A stretch of 32,742 nt of DNA, taken from NCBI GenBank assembly GCA_038240075.1, contig JBBSEC010000047.1, forward strand, positions 1 to 32,742, read 5' to 3'. This DNA is from DATBAK01 sp038240075 (GTDB lineage Bacteria; Actinomycetota; Acidimicrobiia; IMCC26256; PALSA-610). The number at the start of each line of letters is the position of its first letter. The first letter of the stretch is position 1. Both the position numbers and the translations under genes were made by a program. This document shows positions 21,254-29,900 of the stretch, in pieces. The notes below the pieces were generated by a model. That model made no database searches, was not told the DNA's origin, and worked only from the letters and a program-made list of their open reading frames with translations.

Positions 21254-22803
21254 GCGGAGATGACTTCACTCCGCGCCGGCGACTCGTTTGCTCCCGACGG
21301 AACTGGTTGCGGAAGGGGCTCGCATTTGGCGTCGGCGCGACGACCGCTCTGGCGCGGAGGCAGAACGCCGGTTGCGAGGTAATCCGCGATGTGTCCGTCG
21401 ACGCAGGCATTGCCGAACAGCGTGCCGGCGTGGGTCGTGCCGCCGGGCTCGGCGAGGAGGCTCGAGCTCGAGAACAGCTTGCGCACCTCGAGGCTGCCTT
21501 CGAAGGGCGTTGCGGCGTCGAGGGTCTCGTCGATCAGCAGGGCCGATACATGGTCGGCGCCGACGTTGACGGGTGTGCCCGCGGGAACGGCCCAGTCACG
21601 GCACGGCGCGCCGTACCAAGCGACGTTCCATGTCGCGAAGCGCGCGGTTCGATACGACTGCCGGTAGTCGCGCGCCCAGGTGCTCCATTGCTGCGGCCAC
21701 CGCGCGTCCGTGCACACCACCGCGTTGGACGCGGCGAACCCGTTGTCGTCGCCGGGCCGGTCGAAGTTTTTGTAGGCCGCGATCAACCCGCCGGTGGCGT
21801 GCTCGTGGACCCAACTCGAAAGGATTCCACCGAGAATCGTCCAGGCTGACTGCGAATAGGCCGCGACGTAGAACGCGTCCTCGAACTCGTCGGGTCCGAT
21901 GACGCCCGCAGCCGGAGTGCGGGTGACGGACGCGACCTGCCGGTAGAAAAGGCGCTCGACCGCGGCTTCGGACGTCCCGAGCTGGTACACGTCGTCATAC
22001 TTCGCGAGCCAGCCGAACCAGATCTTGATGTTGCGTTCGATCGCCGCGGCCTGGTCCAAGTTGAACTGGTACCAGACGCGGCGCGGGTCGACGTTGCTGT
22101 CGAGCACCATCCGTCGCACGTGCGTCGGAAACAGGGTCGCGTAGACCTGTCCGAGATACGTGCCGTAGGAGAAGCCGTAGTAGTTGATCTGTGGGGCGCC
22201 GAGCGCGACCCGGATGCTGTCCATGTCGCGCGCGGAGTCGACCGTCTTCATGTGGGGCAGAAGCTCGGGTGCGTTCGCCTCGCACGCATCGGCGTACGCC
22301 TGCGAACGGGCCAACCACTTGCTGAGGATCCCGGGCCGCGTCGGGACGAAGGGCGGGCGGTCACCGGCGAAGTAGTCGGGCAGGCACGACAGCGCGGGCT
22401 TGCTGGACCCCACGCCGCGCGGATCGAACCCGATCCAGTCGTACTGGGCGCCGACCCCATTCGGCACGAACTCTCCGAGGGTCGCGAGCTGCAGACCGGA
22501 GGCACCCGGGCCGCCCGGGTTGGTCAACATCACGCCTTGGTACTGCGTCACCGGCGACGTGTGCGCAACGCGCGACACCGCGAGCTGGATCTGCGTTCCG
22601 CTGGGATTCTGGTAGTCGAGCGGCACGCTCACGAAGCCGCACTGCGCGTGCGCCGCCGTCAGAACCGGATCGGAGCAGGCGCCCCACAGAATCGTCGGCG
22701 CGGCTCCGTTCGATGGCGAGCTCGCGCTCACCGAACCGGAGACGCTCCCGACGCATACGAGCATCGTGCACAACACCGTGATGACCGCTACGAGTCTCCT
22801 CAC
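21235..22803 (-). CDS. Secreted alpha/beta hydrolase, TAP-like (tripeptidyl aminopeptidase type)
   Basis: A 522-residue exported hydrolase. A signal peptide covers residues ~1-28: basic VRRL, then a hydrophobic AVITVLCTMLVCV and a small-residue end near VSASS. The mature part has VMLTNPGGPGASG (oxyanion loop), FDPRGVGSSKP, the nucleophile elbow YGFSYGTYLG with S212, the acid in LIDETLDAATPFEG, and a C-terminal TAP-like domain with THAGTLFGNACV supplying the His. The family includes Streptomyces tripeptidyl aminopeptidases and mycobacterial proteases/lipases. I chose GTG 22803 because GGGAGGGG lies 6 nt upstream; an ATG at 22821 is inside that ribosome site. Confidence 0.9.
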   Translation of the reverse strand: MRRLVAVITVLCTMLVCVGSVSGSVSASSPSNGAAPTILWGACSDPVLTAAHAQCGFVSVPLDYQNPSGTQIQLAVSRVAHTSPVTQYQGVMLTNPGGPGASGLQLATLGEFVPNGVGAQYDWIGFDPRGVGSSKPALSCLPDYFAGDRPPFVPTRPGILSKWLARSQAYADACEANAPELLPHMKTVDSARDMDSIRVALGAPQINYYGFSYGTYLGQVYATLFPTHVRRMVLDSNVDPRRVWYQFNLDQAAAIERNIKIWFGWLAKYDDVYQLGTSEAAVERLFYRQVASVTRTPAAGVIGPDEFEDAFYVAAYSQSAWTILGGILSSWVHEHATGGLIAAYKNFDRPGDDNGFAASNAVVCTDARWPQQWSTWARDYRQSYRTARFATWNVAWYGAPCRDWAVPAGTPVNVGADHVSALLIDETLDAATPFEGSLEVRKLFSSSSLLAEPGGTTHAGTLFGNACVDGHIADYLATGVLPPRQSGRRADAKCEPLPQPVPSGANESPARSEVISAYGRAV

Positions 22804-22864
22804 GAGACGCCCCTCCCACATCGCTGGTGAGTCGTATTCGACCTCTGCGAAGTGCCGTCAACAA

Positions 22865-22879
22865 GGGAGGCAACCTCCC
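22865..22879 (-). terminator. Possible intrinsic terminator after the CoA-hydrolase gene
   Basis: A perfect 6-bp stem GGGAGG/CCTCCC with a 3-nt loop lies 33 nt past the stop at 22912. On the minus strand it is followed by TTGTTG, a weak T-rich tail. A second overlapping C/G pairing (CCCC/GGGG around CCATG) is also possible. The stem is strong and the tail is poor, so this is a candidate only. Confidence 0.35.
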
Positions 22880-22911
22880 CGCCATGGGGGTGCTGGCTTC
22901 CTCGCCGTCAG

Positions 22912-24222
22912 CTAGGTTCGACCGAGCTTCTCGGCCGCGGCAATCAGCGCGGCACGGAAGTCGGGATGGGCGATGCCCGCGAGTGCGTGCGCGCGTTCGC
23001 GCACCGTGAGCCCGGAAACCTCGGCCGCTCCGTACTCGGTGACAACGACCCCGGTGTGGTGGCGCGGCGTGGAGACGACGGCCCCCTCGGGCAACGCGGG
23101 AAGAATGCGGGAATGCACCACGCCAGCCACCGTCACCGTCGAATGCAGGCAGATCAGTGAATGGGCGTCGGTGTGCAGCTCCGCGCCCGCGACAAAGTCT
23201 TCGTGACCGCCGACACCGGAGATCTGCTTGCCGTCGATGTTGTCGGCTACAGCCTGTCCGTAGAGATCGAGACACAACGCGCCGTTGATCGACACCAACT
23301 TGCGGTTGCGACCGATGATCGTCGGATCGTTCACGACATCGACCGGCAAGAACGCGACCTCGCGGTTGCCGTCGAGCCAGCGGTACAGCTCCGCGGTTCC
23401 GAGCGCAAACGTCGTCACCGAGACGCCGTCGAAGACACCCTTCGCATCGTTGGTGACCTTGCCGGCCTCATGCAGGCGCATGAGGCCGGTGGTGAACATC
23501 TCCGAATGCACGCCGTACCCGCTCCCGGTTCCGCTCGCGAGTTGGTTGGCGACCATGTTCGGGATTGCGCCGATGCCGGTCTGCAACGTGCACCCATCCG
23601 TGACGAATCGCAGCGCGTTTCCGGCGATGGCTTCGTCGAGCTCGGTCGGCGGCGGATCCTCGAGCACGTACGGCTCACCGTCGGTCTCGACGAGCACGTC
23701 AATCAGTTCGACGGGGAGCGTGTTGTCGAACTGCGGCGAGAGGGTGCCGGTGCGCGGCAGCCGCGGATTGACTTCCACGAGCAGCACGCGCTCGGGATCG
23801 CGTCCGGCCTCGACCAGCTCGTCGCGCGTTGCCCCGAAGTGCAGCGAGAGATTGACCCGGCCGTTCGCATCGGGTGGCGCGGCCTGCGCAGTCATGATCC
23901 TCGGTGCGAGTCGGGCGAGGATTGGCGCGAACTGTCGAAACCCGCCGGGCACGAGCTGGATGTCGTGGCCCTCGGCCAACAGGACCCGTTCCGCAGGTCC
24001 GAAGAAGCCCGACCGGTACGAGACACCCGGTTTGGTGAAGACGGTGTAGTAGCCGAGTAGGAGCGCCCCGCCGAACACGAGACGCTCCCAATCGTCGCGT
24101 TGACCGAGCGCGGTGAGGAAGGCGTCGGGATTGCCGGGTCCGAGCCCGAACCCGACCGTGTCACGCGGGCGCACGAGCGCGGCCGCTTCGTCGGGCGTGC
24201 ACGTCAGAGTCATCGCCGTCAT
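22912..24222 (-). CDS. Acetyl-CoA hydrolase/transferase family protein
   Basis: A 436-residue family I CoA-transferase of the acetyl-CoA hydrolase/4-hydroxybutyrate CoA-transferase type. It shows GFGLGPGNPDAFLTALG near the N-terminus, LQTGIGAIPNMVANQL, the Glu-bearing segment GVHSEMFTTGLMRLHE, and the C-terminal signature VVSTPRHHTGVVVTEYGAAEV with VRERAHALAGIAHPDFR (a separate stretch). The enzyme moves CoA between acyl groups, or hydrolyses it, through a glutamyl-CoA intermediate. ATG 24222 or ATG 24213 is the start; neither has a good ribosome site. It is divergent from a class III CoA-transferase, so two unrelated CoA-transferases share a 114-nt promoter region. Confidence 0.88.
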   Translation of the reverse strand: MTAMTLTCTPDEAAALVRPRDTVGFGLGPGNPDAFLTALGQRDDWERLVFGGALLLGYYTVFTKPGVSYRSGFFGPAERVLLAEGHDIQLVPGGFRQFAPILARLAPRIMTAQAAPPDANGRVNLSLHFGATRDELVEAGRDPERVLLVEVNPRLPRTGTLSPQFDNTLPVELIDVLVETDGEPYVLEDPPPTELDEAIAGNALRFVTDGCTLQTGIGAIPNMVANQLASGTGSGYGVHSEMFTTGLMRLHEAGKVTNDAKGVFDGVSVTTFALGTAELYRWLDGNREVAFLPVDVVNDPTIIGRNRKLVSINGALCLDLYGQAVADNIDGKQISGVGGHEDFVAGAELHTDAHSLICLHSTVTVAGVVHSRILPALPEGAVVSTPRHHTGVVVTEYGAAEVSGLTVRERAHALAGIAHPDFRAALIAAAEKLGRT

Positions 24223-24277
24223 TCTGCTGCACGGCGTCTGTCCGCCTGGGTTCGGCGGACGCGGATCGGGCGGTTTG

Positions 24278-24283
24278 TAGGCT
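24278..24283 (+). promoter_or_regulatory. Possible -10 hexamer upstream of the class III CoA-transferase
   Basis: TAGGCT fits TANNNT. Six nt downstream is GTG 24290, the first codon of a short frame that ends on the CoA-transferase start, so transcription may begin on that GTG and leave a ~47-nt leader for the enzyme gene. Confidence 0.4.
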
Positions 24284-24289
24284 GGCATC

Positions 24290-24343
24290 GTGGTCTTCGA
24301 CACGGAAGACGGTCACCGACACAAGGCAGGGTCGGCGTGGTGA
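24290..24343 (+). CDS. Possible leaderless leader peptide (17 aa) coupled to the CoA-transferase
   Basis: GTG 24290 opens a 17-codon frame (starting VVFDTEDGHRHKAG) that ends at TGA 24341-24343. The stop overlaps the tandem GTG codons of the CoA-transferase (GTGGTGA, 24337-24343). With the -10 at 24278-24283 it has the shape of a leaderless leader ORF that would deliver ribosomes to the next start. The peptide has no known motif; two His and mixed charges are all that stands out. This is an inference from arrangement. Confidence 0.35.
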   Translation: MVFDTEDGHRHKAGSAW

Positions 24344-25743
24344 TCCCGGACCTCCAGGAGCGTCTGATCGCGCGGGCGTGGGAAGCGGTCACGGCGGATG
24401 ATCCGGCAACGCGTTCAACCCTGCCGGCGCGAGCGATCCTCACCGGGACATCTGGTCACCTGGCGTCACGCTTCCCCGTCGAAGAAGTTGCGGTCGCGAG
24501 TGTCGCGGTCGCGCTCCTTGCGGCCGCGGCGTTGTCCGAACAACGTGGGCGGCAGCCTCGTACCGTGGCCCTCGATCGCGCGCACGTCGCCGACGCGGTT
24601 CGCAGCGAACGCTATTTCTGCGTCGCGGGACGTCCCGCCGGAGCAACGTTCGCTTCGCTGTCGCGCTTCTGGCCGGCGGCCGATGGTTGGGTGCGAACGC
24701 ACGCGAACTACGCGTGGCACCGGGCCGCACTCGTGAACGCGTTGGGGACCTCGGAAGACGCCGACGCGGTCGCGGCAGCTATCGCCGAGCTCTCCGCCGA
24801 AGCGGTCGAACAGCGAGTGATGACGGCCGGTGGGATCGCGACGGCCGTCCGCACGTTGGAGGCGTGGCGCGTCCACCCCCAAGGGCTCGCCGTTGCTGCT
24901 GAGCCGTTGATCGGCCACGAGTTGCTGGGAGACAGCGCGCCTCGGCCGCGCCTGCCCGCGGATCTGCCCCTGACCGGCGTGCGGGTGCTCGACTTCACCC
25001 GGGTGATCGCGGGTCCGGTGTGTACGCGGTTCCTTGGTGCGCTCGGCGCCGACGTGCTGCGACTCGACCCGCCCGGTCATCCAGACATGCGCGCCGGTGC
25101 AGTCGCCGACACCCTGCTCGGCAAGCGCAGCGCGTACCTCGATCTGCGCGCGCCGGGAAGCGACGCGCGGCTGCATGAGTTGTTGGATCGTGCCGATGTC
25201 GTCGTGTGCGGCTACCGACCGGGCGCCCTCGACCGCTTCGGGCTCGACGCGGCATCACTCGCACAACGTCATCCCGGAATCGTCGCGGTCTTCCTCGATG
25301 CGTGGGGACATACGGGCCCGTGGGCAGACCGACGCGGGTTCGACAGCGTCGTACAGGCGCCCACCGGCATCGCGGCCGGCGAGTCGCTCACCGGCGACGA
25401 ACCGGGTGCGCTCCCCTGTCAGCTCCTCGACCACGGCACCGGTTACCTCGCGGCGGCCGCGGTGCTCGACGGGCTGCACCGTCAAGCGAGCCGCGGTGGA
25501 ACCCACCTCCGCCGCCTGTCGCTTGCGCGAACCGCTTCGTGGTTGACGTCCCACGACAGCCCATATCAACAACGCCGCGAGACAACACCCGTCGATTCGG
25601 ATACACCCGCATGGCGCGTCGAGCTCGAGAGCCCGGACGGTCCCGTCACCGCGGTGCTCCCACCTGGTGGCCTCGACGACGTTGCGTTGCGATGGCCGCT
25701 CCCCATCACCGCGTATGGCGTCGACTCGCCGACACCGTGGTGA
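24337..25743 (+). CDS. CaiB/BaiF class III CoA-transferase
   Basis: A 468-residue class III CoA-transferase. Residues ~1-205 form an N-terminal extension (RTHANYAWHRAAL, then AELSAEAVEQR) that resembles part of the second half of the fold, as seen in some actinobacterial members. The canonical core starts at LPLTGVRVLDFTRVIAGPVC, with LGADVLRLDPPG, LGKRSAYLDLR, DVVVCGYRPGALDRFG and the catalytic Asp in LLDHGTGYLAAAAVL. These enzymes transfer CoA between carboxylic acids via an aspartyl-CoA intermediate; the substrate is unknown. The start is GTG 24337 (or 24340), behind AGGCAGGG. It is divergent from the acetyl-CoA hydrolase gene. Confidence 0.88.
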   Translation: MVIPDLQERLIARAWEAVTADDPATRSTLPARAILTGTSGHLASRFPVEEVAVASVAVALLAAAALSEQRGRQPRTVALDRAHVADAVRSERYFCVAGRPAGATFASLSRFWPAADGWVRTHANYAWHRAALVNALGTSEDADAVAAAIAELSAEAVEQRVMTAGGIATAVRTLEAWRVHPQGLAVAAEPLIGHELLGDSAPRPRLPADLPLTGVRVLDFTRVIAGPVCTRFLGALGADVLRLDPPGHPDMRAGAVADTLLGKRSAYLDLRAPGSDARLHELLDRADVVVCGYRPGALDRFGLDAASLAQRHPGIVAVFLDAWGHTGPWADRRGFDSVVQAPTGIAAGESLTGDEPGALPCQLLDHGTGYLAAAAVLDGLHRQASRGGTHLRRLSLARTASWLTSHDSPYQQRRETTPVDSDTPAWRVELESPDGPVTAVLPPGGLDDVALRWPLPITAYGVDSPTPW

Positions 25744-25767
25744 AGATCGGTCGCGCCCCAGCGTCAG

Positions 25768-26673
25768 TCACATCGCGTCGACCCGTTCGACGAAGCTCAG
25801 GACACGGCTGGTGAAGCTCGTCGGGTGTTCGACGGGCAGCATGTGTCCTGCGTTCTCCACGACTTCAATCTCGACGCCGGGAATACACCGCAGCGAGCGT
25901 TCAGCGGCACGGTGCGCGTCGTTGACAGGACTGTGCCCGCAGAAGAACAGCAGGGTCGGGACCGCAATCTTGGCGAGCTCTTGGTCGGTCATGCGCTTCG
26001 GCGACGGCTGTTTCGCACGGAAGGTGAGGAGACCCGCGACCGAGAGGTCGAGCAGAGGCTGACTGGGGATGGTGCCGTTGTTCATCAGTCCGAGGAGCCG
26101 GTGGATCGCCTTCTCCGACTTCGCGAGCGCGAGCACGGCATCGGGCAACGCCTTGACCATGAACCTCGCTCTCACGCGCCCGATCGCGCCAACCGGATCG
26201 ACTGCCGAAACGCTAGCGAGCCGCTCGGGTGCGCGGTGCGCCTGGTTGAGCGCAAGCCAACCGCCGTAGGACAGTCCGACGAGGTGGACGTGGTCGAGAC
26301 CAAGAGCGGCTAGTACCTCGTCGAGCCATACGGCGTAGTCGTCGCCGTCCCGGACTGGCGCGGACTGCAGGCTGCGCCCCGGGTCCGTGATCGTGTCGAT
26401 CGCATAGACGCGGTTCGATGCGCTCAGCGCCGCGATGTCCGCGTACCACGCGGGAGACGACACCGCGATCGCATGAAGCAGCACGATCGGCGAGCCTGAC
26501 GCCGCCCCGACTTCGAGCACGTGCGTCGTCCCGAAGCGCGTGTCGACGTCTCGGCGATCGGGTCGCATGGGCCAGTACTCGAGCGCCGCTTCGTACGCAG
26601 CAAGAAATCGAGTCTGTGCGGGGTCGCTACGAAACCGACCGACCTTCCCCGAACCAACCGCTCGCTCAACCAT
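25768..26673 (-). CDS. Alpha/beta hydrolase
   Basis: A 301-residue cytosolic alpha/beta hydrolase. The oxyanion segment is IVLLHAIAVSSPAWY, the nucleophile elbow HLVGLSYGGWL (S135), the acid lies near LLFFCGHSPVNDAH, and the His is in ENAGHMLPVEHP. The N-terminal lead-in RFRSDPAQTRFLAAYEAAL with FGTTHVLEVG is typical of a subgroup of uncharacterised bacterial esterase-like proteins. ATG 26673 overlaps the end of a truncated SnoaL-like gene by 8 nt. The order regulator, SnoaL-like stub, hydrolase on one strand suggests a single operon. Confidence 0.87.
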   Translation of the reverse strand: MVERAVGSGKVGRFRSDPAQTRFLAAYEAALEYWPMRPDRRDVDTRFGTTHVLEVGAASGSPIVLLHAIAVSSPAWYADIAALSASNRVYAIDTITDPGRSLQSAPVRDGDDYAVWLDEVLAALGLDHVHLVGLSYGGWLALNQAHRAPERLASVSAVDPVGAIGRVRARFMVKALPDAVLALAKSEKAIHRLLGLMNNGTIPSQPLLDLSVAGLLTFRAKQPSPKRMTDQELAKIAVPTLLFFCGHSPVNDAHRAAERSLRCIPGVEIEVVENAGHMLPVEHPTSFTSRVLSFVERVDAM

Positions 26674-26869
26674 CCGCCGCCGTCGAGGGCCACGGCGGGA
26701 AGGTCCCGGCCGCGAAGCCGGCCACGCCGTCTTCGGTGAACAGCTCGCCCATGCCCGACCAGTCGGCGGCGTCGGCGCAACGCGCGTACTCGACGAGCAC
26801 GTCGCTGATCTGGGCGCGGTCGACGAGCCAACGCAGCTGCGCCTGCGGTTCCTTCGGGGGTGTCTGCAT
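26666..26869 (-). pseudogene. SnoaL/NTF2-like protein, C-terminally truncated
   Basis: The 67 residues from ATG 26869 match the start of a SnoaL-like (SnoaL_4) domain: LRWLVDRAQISDVLVEYAR, then ADWSGMGELFTEDGVAGF. After that the frame ends (FPPWPSTAADG and TGA), where ~60-80 more residues with the beta-sheet and pocket should follow. Its last 8 nt overlap the start of the alpha/beta hydrolase, so the missing part may have been lost when the two genes were joined. It lies 43 nt downstream of the large regulator. A short helical protein could still be made. Confidence 0.65.
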
Positions 26870-26912
26870 TCGTGTTCTGCCTTCGCCGTCGGTTGGGCCC
26901 GTGTCGGCCTGA

Positions 26913-29900
26913 TCAGGCGTCGAGCGTCGTCGCGCCTGTGCGTCGGAGAATGTGTTCCCAGCGTTCGACCTCGGCGGCGAGCACCGCCGTACCTTGCTTC
27001 GCAACCCGGTGGTGATCCTCGCTCAGGAAGCGGCCGATCGCCCGATCACGGCTCCGGTCCCAGCTGTCGTCGGTCCAGCCCTCCAACTTCGAGAGCAGAA
27101 ACGTCAGCCCGATATGCGTGCTCGCGTCGTACAGCTCCGCCGTCGCCACCAGCTCCGCCGCGCGCACCGAGTCACCGTCCTCGACGGCGAGCCACGCGAA
27201 GGCAAGCAAGAACGGAGTCGGCACATCGGTCGGCGGTCGCCGGCGCGCGCCCGCAACGAGATCGGCCGCGCGCGCTTCTACCGGCCGGTCGCCGCACAGC
27301 GCGGCCGGAGCCACGCACAGTTGGGCGAGACCCAACTCGGGGCTGCGGGACGCGACTTCGCGTTGCACGTCGGCGTTGGGCGTGATCCCGAGAAGGTAGG
27401 CAATCCACGTGATGTTCGCGAGCGCCTGATCACGCAGGGTGTCGGGCGTCACCGCGAGGGTCTCCTCGGCCGCAATGCGCGCCTCGTCGAGTCGACCCAT
27501 GATCGCGAGTCCCGTGACCTTCGACGCGAGGATGTCCGACAGGGTCGCGTCGAACGGCTGGCGAGCTTGCGCGCGCAGACGGGGTAGGCACTCGTCGATT
27601 CCGGCGATGCCGACCTGAGGAGCAACCGCCGCCGTCAATGCCCACTGCCACATGTCGAAGAATCTGCGCGCCGGATCATCCACCTCGAGCAGAGCCGACA
27701 TGTCGATCGCCGTCGTGAAGCACGCGTCGTACCGGCGGGTCGAGCGCTCGAGGATCAACTTAGTTGCGCACGCCGCACGCCACGCCGTCGGATGGAGGGT
27801 GTCACGCCGGTCAGCCAGCGGTGCGACCAGACGCAACGTCGCATCCAGCCCACCGGGGTCGTCGCGGAACGCGCACGAGCTGAAGATCAGCGCGGCGGCG
27901 TCGAGTCGTCCGGCTTCGAGTGCGCGCGTCGCGGCGGCGCGGCGAGTGACGTCCTCGACGATGATGGTCACGTCGCTCGCAAAGAAATACCGGTTTTCGA
28001 GCTCCATCCAGTCGTCGAGAAGCTCCGGTGGTGGTACCAGCGCCGACTCGAGCGCGGACGTGACCGCGGCCCACTCGTCGTGACGGGTGAGCTCGCGTCG
28101 TCCGTAATCACGCAAGGTTTCGAGGAAGCGATAGCCGTGGCTCTCGCCTCCGACCCGGATCGAGGCGATCAACGACTTGGTCACCAGCGCGTCGAGAAGG
28201 AGCAACGCCGTCACCTCGTCGACCTCGAGGAGCCGCGCCGCAGTCGCGAGGCCGAACCGCCCGGCGCACACCGAAAGGAATCGGAACGCGCGTTGTTCGT
28301 CGGCATCGAGCAGCTCGTACGACCACGCGACTGCGGCTTCGAGGGTGCGCTGGCGCGGGGGCGCCTGGCGGTTCCCGCGCCGCAGGAATTGGAAGCGATC
28401 ATCGAGGCGCATCAGGATCTGCGAAGGAGTGAGTGTCCGGATCTGCGCGGCCGCGAGCTCAATCGCCAACGGAATGCCGTCGAGCCGGCGAGCGATCTCG
28501 GCGACCGTCTCGAGCGTCGATCTATCCACGACGAACGAGTCATCGACGGCCAACGCGCGTTCGGTGAACAAGTGCGCGCCCGCGGATCTCACGCCGTCGA
28601 CCTCGAGCGACGGCACCACGACGCAATGCTCTCCGTCGAGGTCGAGCGTCTCGCGCGAGGTTGCGAGCACGCGCAGGTCGGGAGCCGCACTCAACAGTCC
28701 GTCGAGCACTTCCGCGACCCGATCGACAACGTGTTCGCAGTTGTCGGCGACCAGCAATGCCGGCCGTTCGGCCAGGTATTTGGCGAGGTGGGCACCGGCT
28801 TCCTGGTCGGACGGCACCGTTGTGCGAACGCCAGTGATGAACGCGGCGACCACATCGGCGTCGGTCGCGGCCGTCGTGAGGTCGACGAAGAACACGCCGT
28901 CGGGATAGTTCTCGAGCTCCTGTCCGGCAACTTCGACGGCAACGCGGGTCTTCCCGACCCCACCCGGACCGAGCAGGGTCACGAGCCGTTGCTCGAGGAG
29001 CAGGGCGCGCACGCGGGCAGTGAGCTCGTCGCGGCCGACGAGCTCGGTGCGCTGCGTCGGAAGCGTCGTCACGTAGCGGCTCATCGAGCCCAGCGACGGA
29101 AATTCGCCTCGCAGGCCGGGCGCCAACACCTGGAAGAGATGATGGGTGCCGTCGAGGTCGCGCAGGCGATGCTCCCCGAGATCGACCAGCCCGACGTCGG
29201 ACACGATCGTGGCGACCCGCTCCGACACGACGATCTGGCCTCCGTGCGCGACGGCCATCATGCGGGCCGCCTCATTCAGCGGCGGCCCGTACCAACCATC
29301 GCCACGCCGTTGGGCCGCGCCGACATGCACACCCATCCGGACGGGGACGCCCCCGGCGATCTGCCAGTCGGTCGCCGCCAAGAGCTGCTGCGCCGCCACC
29401 GCGGCGGCGACCGCATCGTCGGCGCGTTCGAACGCCGCCGCGAACGAGTCGCCGCCCTTCGAAATCGTCATCCCGCCGTGGTCGGCGATCGCGCAGCTGA
29501 GCACATCGTCGTGCACGGCCAGGTCGACGCTCATCGCCTCTGCTTGCTCGGCCCACAAGCGCGTCGAACCAACGATGTCGGTGAAGAGAAACGTCCCGAC
29601 CGACTCACCGGTGGCGGAGCTCGGTGACCACCGCGGCACGATGTCGGTCGCGCCGCTCCTGGCGATCTCTCGATCCAAGAGCATGATCGTTTCCGACGGC
29701 TCGGTACCGACCTCGTCGAGCAGCGTCTGTCGGTAGGTCTGGTACGCGCGCAGCGCGTCGATGCGCCGACCTGAGTCGGCGAGCGCGCGCATCAAGAGCG
29801 CGCGTGGGCGATCACGAAACGGTTGTTCGGAGATCAACGGCTCGACGGCGGCGATGGCCGCGGTCCACTCCCCCGCGTCGAGCATCAACTCGACGAGGTC

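Noticed and set aside
22316..22935. tRNA-like TPsiC-loop motifs (GGTTCGA) in this and other regions
   Set aside because: No acceptor stem or cloverleaf could be built around any of them.
27792..29627. 611-codon plus-strand frame opposite the SARP-cyclase regulator
   Set aside because: It mirrors the codon pattern of the real gene and has no recognisable domain.
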